Below are positions 8,274 through 16,216 of a DNA stretch of 64,000 nt, in pieces. The DNA is from Accumulibacter jenkinsii (GTDB taxonomy: Bacteria; Pseudomonadota; Gammaproteobacteria; Burkholderiales; Rhodocyclaceae), in NCBI GenBank assembly GCA_036625225.1, contig JAZKUF010000001.1, positions 1,178,001-1,242,000 of the forward strand, written 5' to 3'. Both the position numbers and the translations under genes were made by a program. The stretch's first letter is position 1. Each line of letters starts with the position of its first letter. The notes under the pieces were generated by a model that was not told where the DNA came from, did no database searches, and worked only from the letters and a program-made list of their open reading frames with translations.

Positions 8274-9079
8274 TCCGCCGGGGAAGTGGTGGCCGGTGCA
8301 GCCTCGCCCGCCTGCCCCTGAAGATTCAGTTCGGTGCTTTTTTCCGGGATTTCCGAGTCGATCAGAATCGTCACCCGACGATTGCGCGCCCGCCCATCGG
8401 CCAGCAGGTTCGGTTCGACCGGCCGGGTATCGGCGTAGCCGATCGCGGTCAGACGTTCGGCGGCCACCCCGGCGGCGGCAAACAGACGCAGGACGGTCGT
8501 CGCGCGCACCGCGGAAAGCTCCCAGTTCGAGGGAAACTGAACAGTACTGATCGGGGAGTTGTCGGTATGCCCCTCGATGATGATCGGGAAATCGGCCGCA
8601 ACGAGGACCTCGGCCACCGACTGCATGGCTTTCACGACTGCTGGCTGAAGCAGCGCCTGGCCGGGCGAAAAGAGGATGCTGTCGTTGATCTCGATGCTCA
8701 CCCCGCGGCTGGTTTCGAGAACGCGGACCTTGCCCTGTTCAACCAGCGGCGCCATCACCTGCAGGATGTCCTGGGCGACATTGCGCATCTTCTCGCGGCG
8801 TTGCTGCTTTACCGTCTCCTGCATTCGGTTCAGCGGGCTATTGATCGCCGGTGCCGGCGCCGGCAGCAGCATCGGCGTCTGGCCCGTGCTGCTGACCGGC
8901 TGGCTACGAAAGGCGCTGACCATCGAGTTGCTCAGGATGCGGTACTTTCCCTCGTTAACCGACGAGAGCGCGTACATGACGACGAAGAACGCAAACAGCA
9001 GGGTAATGAAATCAGCATACGACACCAGCCAGCGCTCGTGGTTGTCGTGCTCTTCCTCGCCGCGTCTTCGCCTGGCCAT
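8270..9079 (-). CDS. motD: Flagellar stator protein MotD (MotB family)
   Basis: Encodes 269 aa. The N-terminus has a charged segment, then a single membrane helix with the proton-carrying aspartate context (HERWLVSYADFITLLFAFFV). The C-terminal OmpA-like peptidoglycan-binding domain includes IEGHTDNSPISTVQFPSNWE and IGYADTRPVEPNLLADGRAR followed by NRRVTILID. The RRRRGEEEHDNHERW leader and linkage to fliA and a MotC-like partner suggest the MotCD stator set rather than MotAB. It begins 2 bases after motC. It anchors the stator to the cell wall. Confidence 0.9.
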   Translation of the reverse strand: MARRRRGEEEHDNHERWLVSYADFITLLFAFFVVMYALSSVNEGKYRILSNSMVSAFRSQPVSSTGQTPMLLPAPAPAINSPLNRMQETVKQQRREKMRNVAQDILQVMAPLVEQGKVRVLETSRGVSIEINDSILFSPGQALLQPAVVKAMQSVAEVLVAADFPIIIEGHTDNSPISTVQFPSNWELSAVRATTVLRLFAAAGVAAERLTAIGYADTRPVEPNLLADGRARNRRVTILIDSEIPEKSTELNLQGQAGEAAPATTSPAD

Positions 9080-9081
9080 GG

Positions 9082-9822
9082 CTAGAAGATGTAGCCTCGC
9101 AGCCGGCTCTCGATGATGCGGGGATTGTCACCGTTGGCGATCCCCACCAGCCCGTCGACCAGCATTTCGCGCTGCGCGACGAGACGATTGATGTGCGTCT
9201 TCAGTTTGTTCGCGATCGGCAGATAAACCAGGTTGGCGAGCCCGACACCATAGATCGTGGCGACGAACGCGACCGCGATGCCGGCGCCCAGCTTCGAGGG
9301 GTCGGAGAGGTTCTCCATGACATGGATCAGCCCCATGACGGCGCCGAGAATGCCGATCGTCGGCGAGTAACCGCCGGCGGCCTCCCATACCCTTGCGGCA
9401 AGCTTCATCTCCTGCTCGAAGGTCGAGATCTCGACTTCCATCACCTCCCGCAGCCTGTCCGGCTCGGCGCCATCGACCAGAAGCTGCAGTCCCTTGCGGG
9501 TAAACTCGTCTTTCATCTCGCCGACGACGGCGTCCAGTGCCAGCAGGCCCTCGCGCCGCGAGACCTGGCTCCAGGTCGATACCTGCTGGATCAACTGCAG
9601 GTGGTCGACCAGCGGCGGATACCATATCCAGGTCGCCATCCGGGCGCCGCGCACGAAAGTGGCGTAGGGACTCTGCAACATGACCGCACCGAGGGTGCCG
9701 CCGACGACGATCAACAGCGCCGTCGGCTGTGACAGCGAACCGAGGTGTCCGCCTTCGAGGATCTGGCCGCCGCCGATCGCCAGCAGCCCGATCAGCAGGC
9801 CGATGATGCTCAGCCTATCCAT
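9082..9822 (-). CDS. motC: Flagellar stator protein MotC (MotA family)
   Basis: Encodes 246 aa from the ATG at 9822; longer in-frame starts fall inside fliA. Four membrane segments are visible, beginning LSIIGLLIGLLAIGGGQILE and including ALLIVVGGTLGAVMLQSPY. The ExbB/MotA segment is GGYSPTIGILGAVMGLIHVM followed by a late helix AVAFVATIYGVGLANLVYLP. The ILEGGHLGSL signature resembles Pseudomonas MotC. It overlaps fliA by 8 bases, so the sigma factor and stator are co-translated. Confidence 0.9.
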   Translation of the reverse strand: MDRLSIIGLLIGLLAIGGGQILEGGHLGSLSQPTALLIVVGGTLGAVMLQSPYATFVRGARMATWIWYPPLVDHLQLIQQVSTWSQVSRREGLLALDAVVGEMKDEFTRKGLQLLVDGAEPDRLREVMEVEISTFEQEMKLAARVWEAAGGYSPTIGILGAVMGLIHVMENLSDPSKLGAGIAVAFVATIYGVGLANLVYLPIANKLKTHINRLVAQREMLVDGLVGIANGDNPRIIESRLRGYIF

Positions 9823-10558
9823 GGCGGTCGCTTTTCGTCGGCGGTACGGCAGTCTCGAAGAGGCGCGCACGCAGCCTCATCACCGCCTGACTGTGCAGTT
9901 GACAGACGCGCGACTCGGTGACCCCCATGACCTCGCCGATCTCGCGCAGGTTGAGATCCTGCTCGTAGTAGAGCGACATCATCAGCCGCTCGCGCTCCGG
10001 CAGGAGTTCGATCGCCTGCACCAGTCGCTGGCGAAGATTCGCCTCCTCGAAGAGGATCGACGGATCGGCGGCCTCGTCCACCAGATGACGTTCGAGAAAA
10101 TCGTCGCCACGCTCGGCCACCAGGTCCTCGAGATAGACGAGTTGATGTCCGCGCGCCTCCTGCAGCATCGTCTGATAATCGGCGAGCGACATGTTCAGTG
10201 AATCGGCCAGTTCCTTTTCGGTCGGCGCACGACCCTTCTCCTGTTCGAGTTCGGCGATCGCCGCCTCGATCCGGCGATGGTTGCGCCGCAGGCTGCGTGG
10301 CAACCAGTCGTTCTCGCGCAGGCCGTCGAGCATGGCGCCGCGTACCCGCTGCGCGGCATAGGTTTCGAAGCGGGAACCGAGACCGGCTTCGAAGCGCCCC
10401 ATGGCATCGAGCAGGCCGAGCATGCCGTTCTGCACCAGATCGTCGAGCTGCACGCTCGCCGGCAGACGAGCCAGCAGATGGCAGGCGATGCGTTTGACCA
10501 GCGGCGCGAAGCGCTGGACAAGCTGATCCTTGTTGAGTTGACCGGCGGCGTTATACAT
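9815..10558 (-). CDS. fliA: Flagellar sigma factor sigma-28 (FliA)
   Basis: Encodes 247 aa from the ATG at 10558. The open frame runs much further upstream, across flhG in another frame, but homology begins at MYNAAGQLNKDQLVQRFAPL. Region 2 (LDDLVQNGMLGLLDAMGRFE, then FETYAAQRVRGAMLDGLREN with DWLPRSLRR), region 3 and region 4 (LPERERLMMSLYYEQDLNLR, EIGEVMGVTESRVCQLHSQA) are all complete. It directs late flagellar and chemotaxis genes, including the flgM and MCP promoters in this window. It follows flhG by 5 bases. Confidence 0.96.
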   Translation of the reverse strand: MYNAAGQLNKDQLVQRFAPLVKRIACHLLARLPASVQLDDLVQNGMLGLLDAMGRFEAGLGSRFETYAAQRVRGAMLDGLRENDWLPRSLRRNHRRIEAAIAELEQEKGRAPTEKELADSLNMSLADYQTMLQEARGHQLVYLEDLVAERGDDFLERHLVDEAADPSILFEEANLRQRLVQAIELLPERERLMMSLYYEQDLNLREIGEVMGVTESRVCQLHSQAVMRLRARLFETAVPPTKSDRHG

Positions 10559-10563
10559 GCAGT

Positions 10564-11448
10564 TCAGGCGTAGATCGCGGTCGGTTCGATATGCTGGCTC
10601 AGCTGCAGCAGTTGTTGCACGAAGGGCTCGAGTCCGCCGGCCGCGCCTTCGCCGGCTGGCCACTTCAGCAGCTCGTTGCCGAGCGTCTGATAGGCGCTGG
10701 CCGCCGGCGAGTCGGGAAACAGGCCGGCGACCGGTTGCCCGAGCCTGGACGCCTGTCGCAGGCGCTCGTCCACTGGCACACAGCCGGCATAGTCGAGACG
10801 CGCCAGCCGATGACTGGCGGTGACGCGCGCCATGTTGTCGTAAATCGCCCGTGCCTCGCTGACCCGGCGCGTCATGCTGACGAGAATGCGGAAGTGCCGG
10901 CGCGCGTAGCCCAGGCTCACCCGCTTGATCAGCGCGTAAGCCGCGGTGATGGCCGCGACGTTCGGGGCAACGACGATCACCGTCTCCGGCGCGGCGAGGC
11001 CGAGCGGCGAGAAAGCGAGCGGATGGCCGAGCGAGGTATCGACGAGGACGACGTCGACCGGGGGAACGATCTCGCGCAGGCACTGCAGCAGGACCTCCTG
11101 CTCGGCAGCGCTCAAACGGGCGAGTTTCCTGATCAGGCCACCGACCGGCAGAATCCGGACCCCGGCAGCGACGCTCAGCAGCACCTCGGCGAGCGCCCGT
11201 CGCCGCTCGACAACCTGCTGCAGATCGCCCGCCTCCACTGCGCCGTAGAAAGCGGCGACGCCATCGTCGGTGTTCTCGTCCACCACCAGGACCTGACACC
11301 CGCGAGCGGCCAGCGAAGCGGCCAGATTGGCGACCGTGACGCTCTTGCCGACGCCCAGGCTGCCGGCGACGAAGGTCACCACCCGCAGCGGCGGACGCTG
11401 CAGCAGGCGACGCAGACCCGCCGCCTGGTCGCCGCGAAAATCAGCCAC
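10564..11448 (-). CDS. flhG: Flagellum number regulator FlhG (MinD/ParA-like ATPase)
   Basis: Encodes 294 aa. It starts MADFRGDQAAGLRRLLQRPP, the N-terminal DQAxxLR motif that FlhG uses to stimulate FlhF GTPase activity. The P-loop at about residues 30-40 is VAGSLGVGKSVTVANLAASL. It lacks the first lysine of the usual KGGVGKT deviant Walker A, a point noted separately. LVDTSLGHPLAFSPLGLAAP gives the Walker B region, and the C-terminal end is helical. It limits flagellar number. It overlaps flhF by 8 bases. Confidence 0.93.
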   Translation of the reverse strand: MADFRGDQAAGLRRLLQRPPLRVVTFVAGSLGVGKSVTVANLAASLAARGCQVLVVDENTDDGVAAFYGAVEAGDLQQVVERRRALAEVLLSVAAGVRILPVGGLIRKLARLSAAEQEVLLQCLREIVPPVDVVLVDTSLGHPLAFSPLGLAAPETVIVVAPNVAAITAAYALIKRVSLGYARRHFRILVSMTRRVSEARAIYDNMARVTASHRLARLDYAGCVPVDERLRQASRLGQPVAGLFPDSPAASAYQTLGNELLKWPAGEGAAGGLEPFVQQLLQLSQHIEPTAIYA

Positions 11449-12817
11449 CCTGACCTCCGGCAGATGTCCCGCCGACGGTGGCGCTGGCCATCATCAGACC
11501 GTGCTCCAGGCCGGCCATTCGATGCGGTGAACTGTCCGGCAAATCCTTGAAGGCACGATGGAGAAGGTACGGCCGATTCGGCAGATGCAGGTCTTCCGGC
11601 ACCCGCTGGCCATTCGACACGTAGTACAGACGCAGGCTCTGGCGGAGAATCACATCGATCGCCGAGGCGAGGCTCGCGGCTTCGTCAATCTTGGTCAGAA
11701 TGCAGCCGGCAAGGTCGAGCGCGCCGTAGGCGCGGACGACGTCATCGAGTGTGTCGCCGCGACTGGTCGCCGCCAGCAACAGCAGCGACCTGACCTCGCT
11801 GTCGCCGAACATGGCGACCTGTTCGCCGACCATCCGGTCGCGCTGGCTCATTCCCATGGTGTCGATCAGCACCATGTGGGTGTGCTTGAGGTCGCGCAGC
11901 GTCGCGCGCAGATCCTTGGTATCGCGAGCGAGGTGAACCGGGACGCCGAGGATGCGACCGTAGATGCGCAATTGTTCGTGGGCGCCGATCCGGTAGCCGT
12001 CGGTCGTCACCAGAGCCAGCTTCCTGGCGCCGTGGCGGAGGACGCAGCGGGCCGCAAGCTTGGCCGTGGTGGTCGTCTTGCCGACGCCGGTCGGCCCGAC
12101 CAGGGCATAGATTCCGCCCTGGTCGATGATGTCGGTCTCGCTGTTGATGGTCAGCAGACGGCGTTCGGCGCCCCCCTTGACGCAGGCCAGCGCCTGTGTG
12201 GTGTCGACCTCGGGCGGTACTTCGAGCAGCAGATCTCGGGCAAACTGCGGCGAGAATCCGGCGTCGAGCAGGTGGCGAAGCGTCTCCGTCTTGACCGGTT
12301 CGGCGCGCGCGACCTCGCCCCAGGCAAAGCCGGCGAGTTGTTGTTCGACAATGCGACGCAGCGAGCGAATCTCCTGCAGCACGGCCGAGGGAACCACCTC
12401 CGCCTCGACGACGGTGGCCACCACCGCCGGCGCCGCCGCTGCCGGCGGCGGCGCTTCGCTGGCGAGCGAGCGAGGTACTTCGAGCGGCAACACCGAACGT
12501 TCGGCGAACGGTGGCAGCGGCAGCGCGGCGCGCGCCGTGGACGGTTCCCGGGCCGGGGTCGGCGGCTCCGGCGCGGCGACGCGCAGGCGCGCCGGGTCGG
12601 TTGACGCCGCCGGCACGGATTCCTTGCGCCTCGGCAGGGTCGCTTCGCGCTCGGCGGTCGGCACGATCATCTCCATGTCCCGCGCGGCCACCGCCATGAT
12701 CTCGACGCCGCCGGGAATGCCGCGATTGGAGAGGATGATGGCGTCCGGCCCGAGCGTCTCCTTGACCTTGCGCAGGGCGTCGCGCGCTGTCGCAGCGATG
12801 AATTTCCTGACGTTCAT
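11441..12817 (-). CDS. flhF: Flagellar placement GTPase FlhF
   Basis: Encodes 458 aa. The N-terminal basic region starts MNVRKFIAATARDALRKVKE and contains LGPDAIILSNRGIPGGVEIM. It is followed by a Pro/Ala-rich linker, then an SRP-type GTPase core with G1 (GPTGVGKTTTTAKLAARCVL, about residues 240-258), TDGYRIGAHEQLRIYGRILG, DTMGMSQRDRM (G3) and TKIDEAASLASAIDV (G4). It sets the polar site of flagellar assembly. The start codon overlaps the flhA stop as ATGA, so the two are coupled. Confidence 0.96.
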   Translation of the reverse strand: MNVRKFIAATARDALRKVKETLGPDAIILSNRGIPGGVEIMAVAARDMEMIVPTAEREATLPRRKESVPAASTDPARLRVAAPEPPTPAREPSTARAALPLPPFAERSVLPLEVPRSLASEAPPPAAAAPAVVATVVEAEVVPSAVLQEIRSLRRIVEQQLAGFAWGEVARAEPVKTETLRHLLDAGFSPQFARDLLLEVPPEVDTTQALACVKGGAERRLLTINSETDIIDQGGIYALVGPTGVGKTTTTAKLAARCVLRHGARKLALVTTDGYRIGAHEQLRIYGRILGVPVHLARDTKDLRATLRDLKHTHMVLIDTMGMSQRDRMVGEQVAMFGDSEVRSLLLLAATSRGDTLDDVVRAYGALDLAGCILTKIDEAASLASAIDVILRQSLRLYYVSNGQRVPEDLHLPNRPYLLHRAFKDLPDSSPHRMAGLEHGLMMASATVGGTSAGGQGG

Positions 12818-14901
12818 GCTCTCTGTCCAATGATCGAGGTCACTTTGATGATCCTGTTCTCAGGCACTTCGGCGTGCGCGAGAACCTTCAGTTGGGAAAT
12901 GCTGCGGCGGAGGAAGCGCGACAACAGCGTTCGCAGACTGCCGGGAACCAGCAGGACCATTGGCAGACCGACCTCTTCCTGGCGTTGTGCCGCAGCCACC
13001 GTTTCGCGGACCAGCGTCTCGGCCAGACCGGGCTCGATGCCGGCGCCCTCGCCGCCGCCGGCCACGGCCTGCAGCAGCAGACGTTCGAGTTGTGGGTCGA
13101 GCGACATGACCTGCATTTCGGCACCCCCCGGGTAAAGTTCCTGGACGATCGCGCGGCCGAGCGCAGTCCGCACCTGCGCCGTCAGCGCCTCCGGATCCTG
13201 CGAGCGCGGTGCGCTGTCGGCCAGGGTCTCGATGATGGTACGCATGTCGCGCAGGTGCACACCCTCTTCGAGCAGATTGCGCAACACCTTCTGGACCACG
13301 CCGAGCGACAGCAGCTTGGGCACCACATCCTCGACCAGCTTGGGCATGTCCTTCGCGAGATGATCGAGCAGCGCCTGCGTCTCCTGCCGCCCGAGGAGTT
13401 CGGCGGTGTGCGAGAGGATCAGATGGTTGAGGTGGGTCGCGGTCACCGTGCTCGCATCGACCACCGTGTAGCCATAGGCCTGCGCCTGCTCGCGCAGGGC
13501 CGCGTCGATCCACACCGCCGGCAGCCCGAAAGCCGGATCCCTGGTCGGCGTGCCGGCGATCTGCCCAGCGACGCGGCCCGGATTGATCGCCAGCAGGTTG
13601 CCCGGAAAAGCCTCTCCCTCGCCGATCTCGACCCCTTTGAGCAGGATCTTGTAGGCGTTGGGCTTGAGTTCCAGGTTGTCGCGGATATGGACCGGCGACA
13701 CCAGAAAACCCACTTCCTGGGCAAACTTCTTGCGTATGCCGCGGATCCTGCGCAACAGCTCGCCATCCTGCGACTTGTCGACCAGGGGAATCAGCCGATA
13801 GCCGACTTCCAGCCCGAGGACATCGAGCGGCGTCACGTCGGCCCAGCTCGCCTCCTGGGCTTCCGGCGCCGCCGTCGGTGCAGCGGCGACCGCAATCGGC
13901 GCCGCCGTCGGCTGACGACGCTGATCGATCTTCCAGGCGAGCGCCGCGATGGCGCCGGCGAGGAGCAGGAAGACAAAGTTCGGCATCCCCGGAATCAGAC
14001 CGAGCAGACCGATGATCGCGGCCGTGAGATAGAGCAGCTTCGGATTGTTGAACAGTTGCGAGGTGAACTGCTGCGAAACATCTTCGTCGTCGCCGACCCG
14101 CGTCACGACCATGCCGGCGGCAATCGAAATGATCAGCGCCGGGATTTGCGCCACCAGACCGTCGCCAATCGTCAACAGGGTGTAAGTACGGGCGGCCGTG
14201 CCGATATCCAGGTTGTGCTGAAGGACGCCGATGAACAGGCCGCCGACGACGTTGATCAGCATGATCAGGATGCCGGCCACGGCGTCGCCGCGGACGAATT
14301 TCGAGGCGCCGTCCATCGAACCGAAGAAGTCCGCTTCCTGGGCGATCGTCGCGCGCCGCCGGCGCGCGTCTTCTTCGCCGATCAGGCCGGCGTTGAGGTC
14401 GGCATCGATCGCCATCTGCTTGCCCGGCATGGCGTCGAGGGTGAAGCGCGCGGCCACTTCGGCGACCCGTCCGGCACCCTTGGTGATGACGACGAAGTTG
14501 ATGATGACCAGGATCGTAAACACCACCAGGCCGACGGCATAGTTGCCGCCGACCAGGAAATGTCCGAAAGCTTCGATGACCTGCCCGGCGGCGCCGGGGC
14601 CGGTATGTCCTTCGAGCAGGACGACGCGCGTCGACGCGACATTGAGCGACAGCCGCAGCAGCGTCGTCACCAGCAGGACGGTCGGGAAGACGGAGAAATC
14701 GAGCGGCTTCATCACGCTCATGGCGACCAGCATGACGATCACCGAGATGGCGATGTTGAAGGTGAAGAAAAGGTCGAGGACGAAAGCGGGCAGCGGCAGG
14801 ACCATCATCGCCAGAATCATCAGGATCAGCAGCGGTCCGGCCAGCTGGCGCTGACCGAAGCGAACGAAGAGCGCCTGCAGGGTGGCGGTCGCGCTAGCCA
14901 T
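12814..14901 (-). CDS. flhA: Flagellar type III export gate protein FlhA
   Basis: Encodes 695 aa from the ATG at 14901 (MASATATLQALFVRFGQRQL); an upstream in-frame start would lie deep within flhB. The N-terminal half has about eight membrane helices (LLILMILAMMVLPLPAFVLD, LFFTFNIAISVIVMLVAMSV) and the conserved FHIPEP-type block AARFTLDAMPGKQMAIDADL followed by NAGLIGEEDARRRR. The C-terminal half is the cytosolic substrate-docking domain. It overlaps flhB by 8 bases and flhF by 4. Confidence 0.97.
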   Translation of the reverse strand: MASATATLQALFVRFGQRQLAGPLLILMILAMMVLPLPAFVLDLFFTFNIAISVIVMLVAMSVMKPLDFSVFPTVLLVTTLLRLSLNVASTRVVLLEGHTGPGAAGQVIEAFGHFLVGGNYAVGLVVFTILVIINFVVITKGAGRVAEVAARFTLDAMPGKQMAIDADLNAGLIGEEDARRRRATIAQEADFFGSMDGASKFVRGDAVAGILIMLINVVGGLFIGVLQHNLDIGTAARTYTLLTIGDGLVAQIPALIISIAAGMVVTRVGDDEDVSQQFTSQLFNNPKLLYLTAAIIGLLGLIPGMPNFVFLLLAGAIAALAWKIDQRRQPTAAPIAVAAAPTAAPEAQEASWADVTPLDVLGLEVGYRLIPLVDKSQDGELLRRIRGIRKKFAQEVGFLVSPVHIRDNLELKPNAYKILLKGVEIGEGEAFPGNLLAINPGRVAGQIAGTPTRDPAFGLPAVWIDAALREQAQAYGYTVVDASTVTATHLNHLILSHTAELLGRQETQALLDHLAKDMPKLVEDVVPKLLSLGVVQKVLRNLLEEGVHLRDMRTIIETLADSAPRSQDPEALTAQVRTALGRAIVQELYPGGAEMQVMSLDPQLERLLLQAVAGGGEGAGIEPGLAETLVRETVAAAQRQEEVGLPMVLLVPGSLRTLLSRFLRRSISQLKVLAHAEVPENRIIKVTSIIGQRA

Positions 14902-16033
14902 TGGCGGCCCCCACGGCGAGTTCGTCAGGCACCGGGATGTCGCCTGGCGGCTGTGGGCAGACGCCGCCACTCTGGCGCCAGTTGCTCAACTGATAGATGT
15001 AGGCCAGCAGTTCGGCGACCGCTGCGTAAAGGATCGCCGGGATTTCCTGATCGAGATCGACATGGCGATAGAGCGCCCGCGCGAGCGGCGGCGCTTCGAC
15101 GATCGGCACCCGGTGGGTGTCCGCGAGGTCGCGAATCCTGAGGGCAATCTCGCCCTGCCCCTTGGCGAGCACCTTCGGCGCCCCCATGCCGCTCTTGTAG
15201 GCCAGCGCCACCGCATAATGGGTGGGGTTGGTGACGATGACGTCGGCCGCCGGCACCGCGGCCATCATCCGCTTGCGCGCCGCTTCCCGCTGCAACTGGC
15301 GAATGCGGCCCTTGATCTCGGGGTCGCCCTCGAGTTCCTTGCCTTCCTGCTTGACTTCCTGGCGGCTCATCTTGAGCTTGTCGTGGTGCTGCCAGAGCTG
15401 GAAAGGCACATCGACGGCAACGATCAGCAACATCGCCGAAACGATGGCGAAGAAACTGAAGTTGAGCAGATGGCCGGCGCTCGCGAGGCCGACCGCAATC
15501 GACTGCGAAAACATCGCCAGCAGGTCGCCGCGCTCGCTCCACAGGACCCAGATGGCGACGCCGCCAAGCAGCGAAACCTTGGCCACTGCCTTGACCAGCT
15601 CGACCAGCCCGTTCCACGAGATCAGGCGCGCCAGACCCTTGAGCGGATCGAGACGGCTGACATCGGGCTGCAGCGCCTTGGCGGAAAAATTCCAGCTGCC
15701 GAGAAAGAACGGCGACAGCAGCGCTGCCAGAACGAGCGCGGCAAACAGGGGGACACAGGTGAGCAGGGCGTCAAGCGACAGATCGGCCAGGCGAACCAGC
15801 ATCAGCGTCGGTTCCTGCACGAGATCCGGGTCGACCACCAGCGCACGGCGGAACATCTCTGCCACCCGCTGCACCATCCATGAGCCCATCACCCAGAATG
15901 TCGTCGCGGCAACGATCAGAATCAGGAATGCGCCGATCTCCCGCGAACGCGGCACCTGACCTTCCTCGCGCGCCTGTTCCAGACGTCTTGCTGACGCCGG
16001 TTCGGTTCGTTCGAGGTCGCTTTCCTCAGCCAT
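14894..16033 (-). CDS. flhB: Flagellar type III export switch protein FlhB
   Basis: Encodes 379 aa. Four membrane helices lie in the first 215 residues, and the charged N-terminus MAEESDLERTEPASARRLEQ with AREEGQVPRSREI is diagnostic. The cytosolic domain has the autocleavage motif NPTH at about residue 266 (ADVIVTNPTHYAVALAYKSG), which switches export from hook to filament substrates. It is the first gene of flhB-flhA-flhF-flhG-fliA-motC-motD, a chain joined by overlaps or gaps of a few bases. Confidence 0.97.
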   Translation of the reverse strand: MAEESDLERTEPASARRLEQAREEGQVPRSREIGAFLILIVAATTFWVMGSWMVQRVAEMFRRALVVDPDLVQEPTLMLVRLADLSLDALLTCVPLFAALVLAALLSPFFLGSWNFSAKALQPDVSRLDPLKGLARLISWNGLVELVKAVAKVSLLGGVAIWVLWSERGDLLAMFSQSIAVGLASAGHLLNFSFFAIVSAMLLIVAVDVPFQLWQHHDKLKMSRQEVKQEGKELEGDPEIKGRIRQLQREAARKRMMAAVPAADVIVTNPTHYAVALAYKSGMGAPKVLAKGQGEIALRIRDLADTHRVPIVEAPPLARALYRHVDLDQEIPAILYAAVAELLAYIYQLSNWRQSGGVCPQPPGDIPVPDELAVGAANG

Positions 16034-16059
16034 TTCGAGTGTCCTGTTGACTCGACGGT

Positions 16060-16088
16060 ATTATAAAAAAACAGGCATTAATAATAGA
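16060..16088 (-). promoter_or_regulatory. Putative sigma-70 promoter of the flhB operon
   Basis: On the minus strand a perfect TATAAT -10 element lies at 16060-16065, followed by a 5' leader of about 20 bases to the flhB ATG. The -35 side (TCTATT at 17-base spacing) is weak, but the whole stretch is strikingly AT-rich for this genome. No sigma-54 or sigma-28 element was found here. Confidence 0.45.
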
Positions 16089-16157
16089 TATCTATGAGCC
16101 TTTATTTAGACGGATTCTCGAAAGGTTGCGCGCCAGCAACAGATGTTGCGGTGCTGC

Positions 16158-16189
16158 AAAAAACAAACGGCGGGTCACCCGGCCCGTTT
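16158..16189 (-). terminator. Intrinsic terminator after cheA
   Basis: Read on the minus strand, AAACGG and CGGGT arms pair with ACCCG and CCGTTT arms (11 pairs, a two-base bulge, tiny loop), followed by a GTTTTTT tract. It lies about 28 bases past the cheA stop and before the flhB promoter, so it separates the che operon from the flh operon. Confidence 0.8.
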
Positions 16190-16216
16190 CGGGACAAGCT
16201 TTCGCGCCGGTCGCTC

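Noticed and set aside
12874..15141. Plus-strand open frame of 755 codons across flhA
   Set aside because: Antisense to flhA and flhB. It has no membrane or domain character, and is rich in Asp, His, Gln and Arg.
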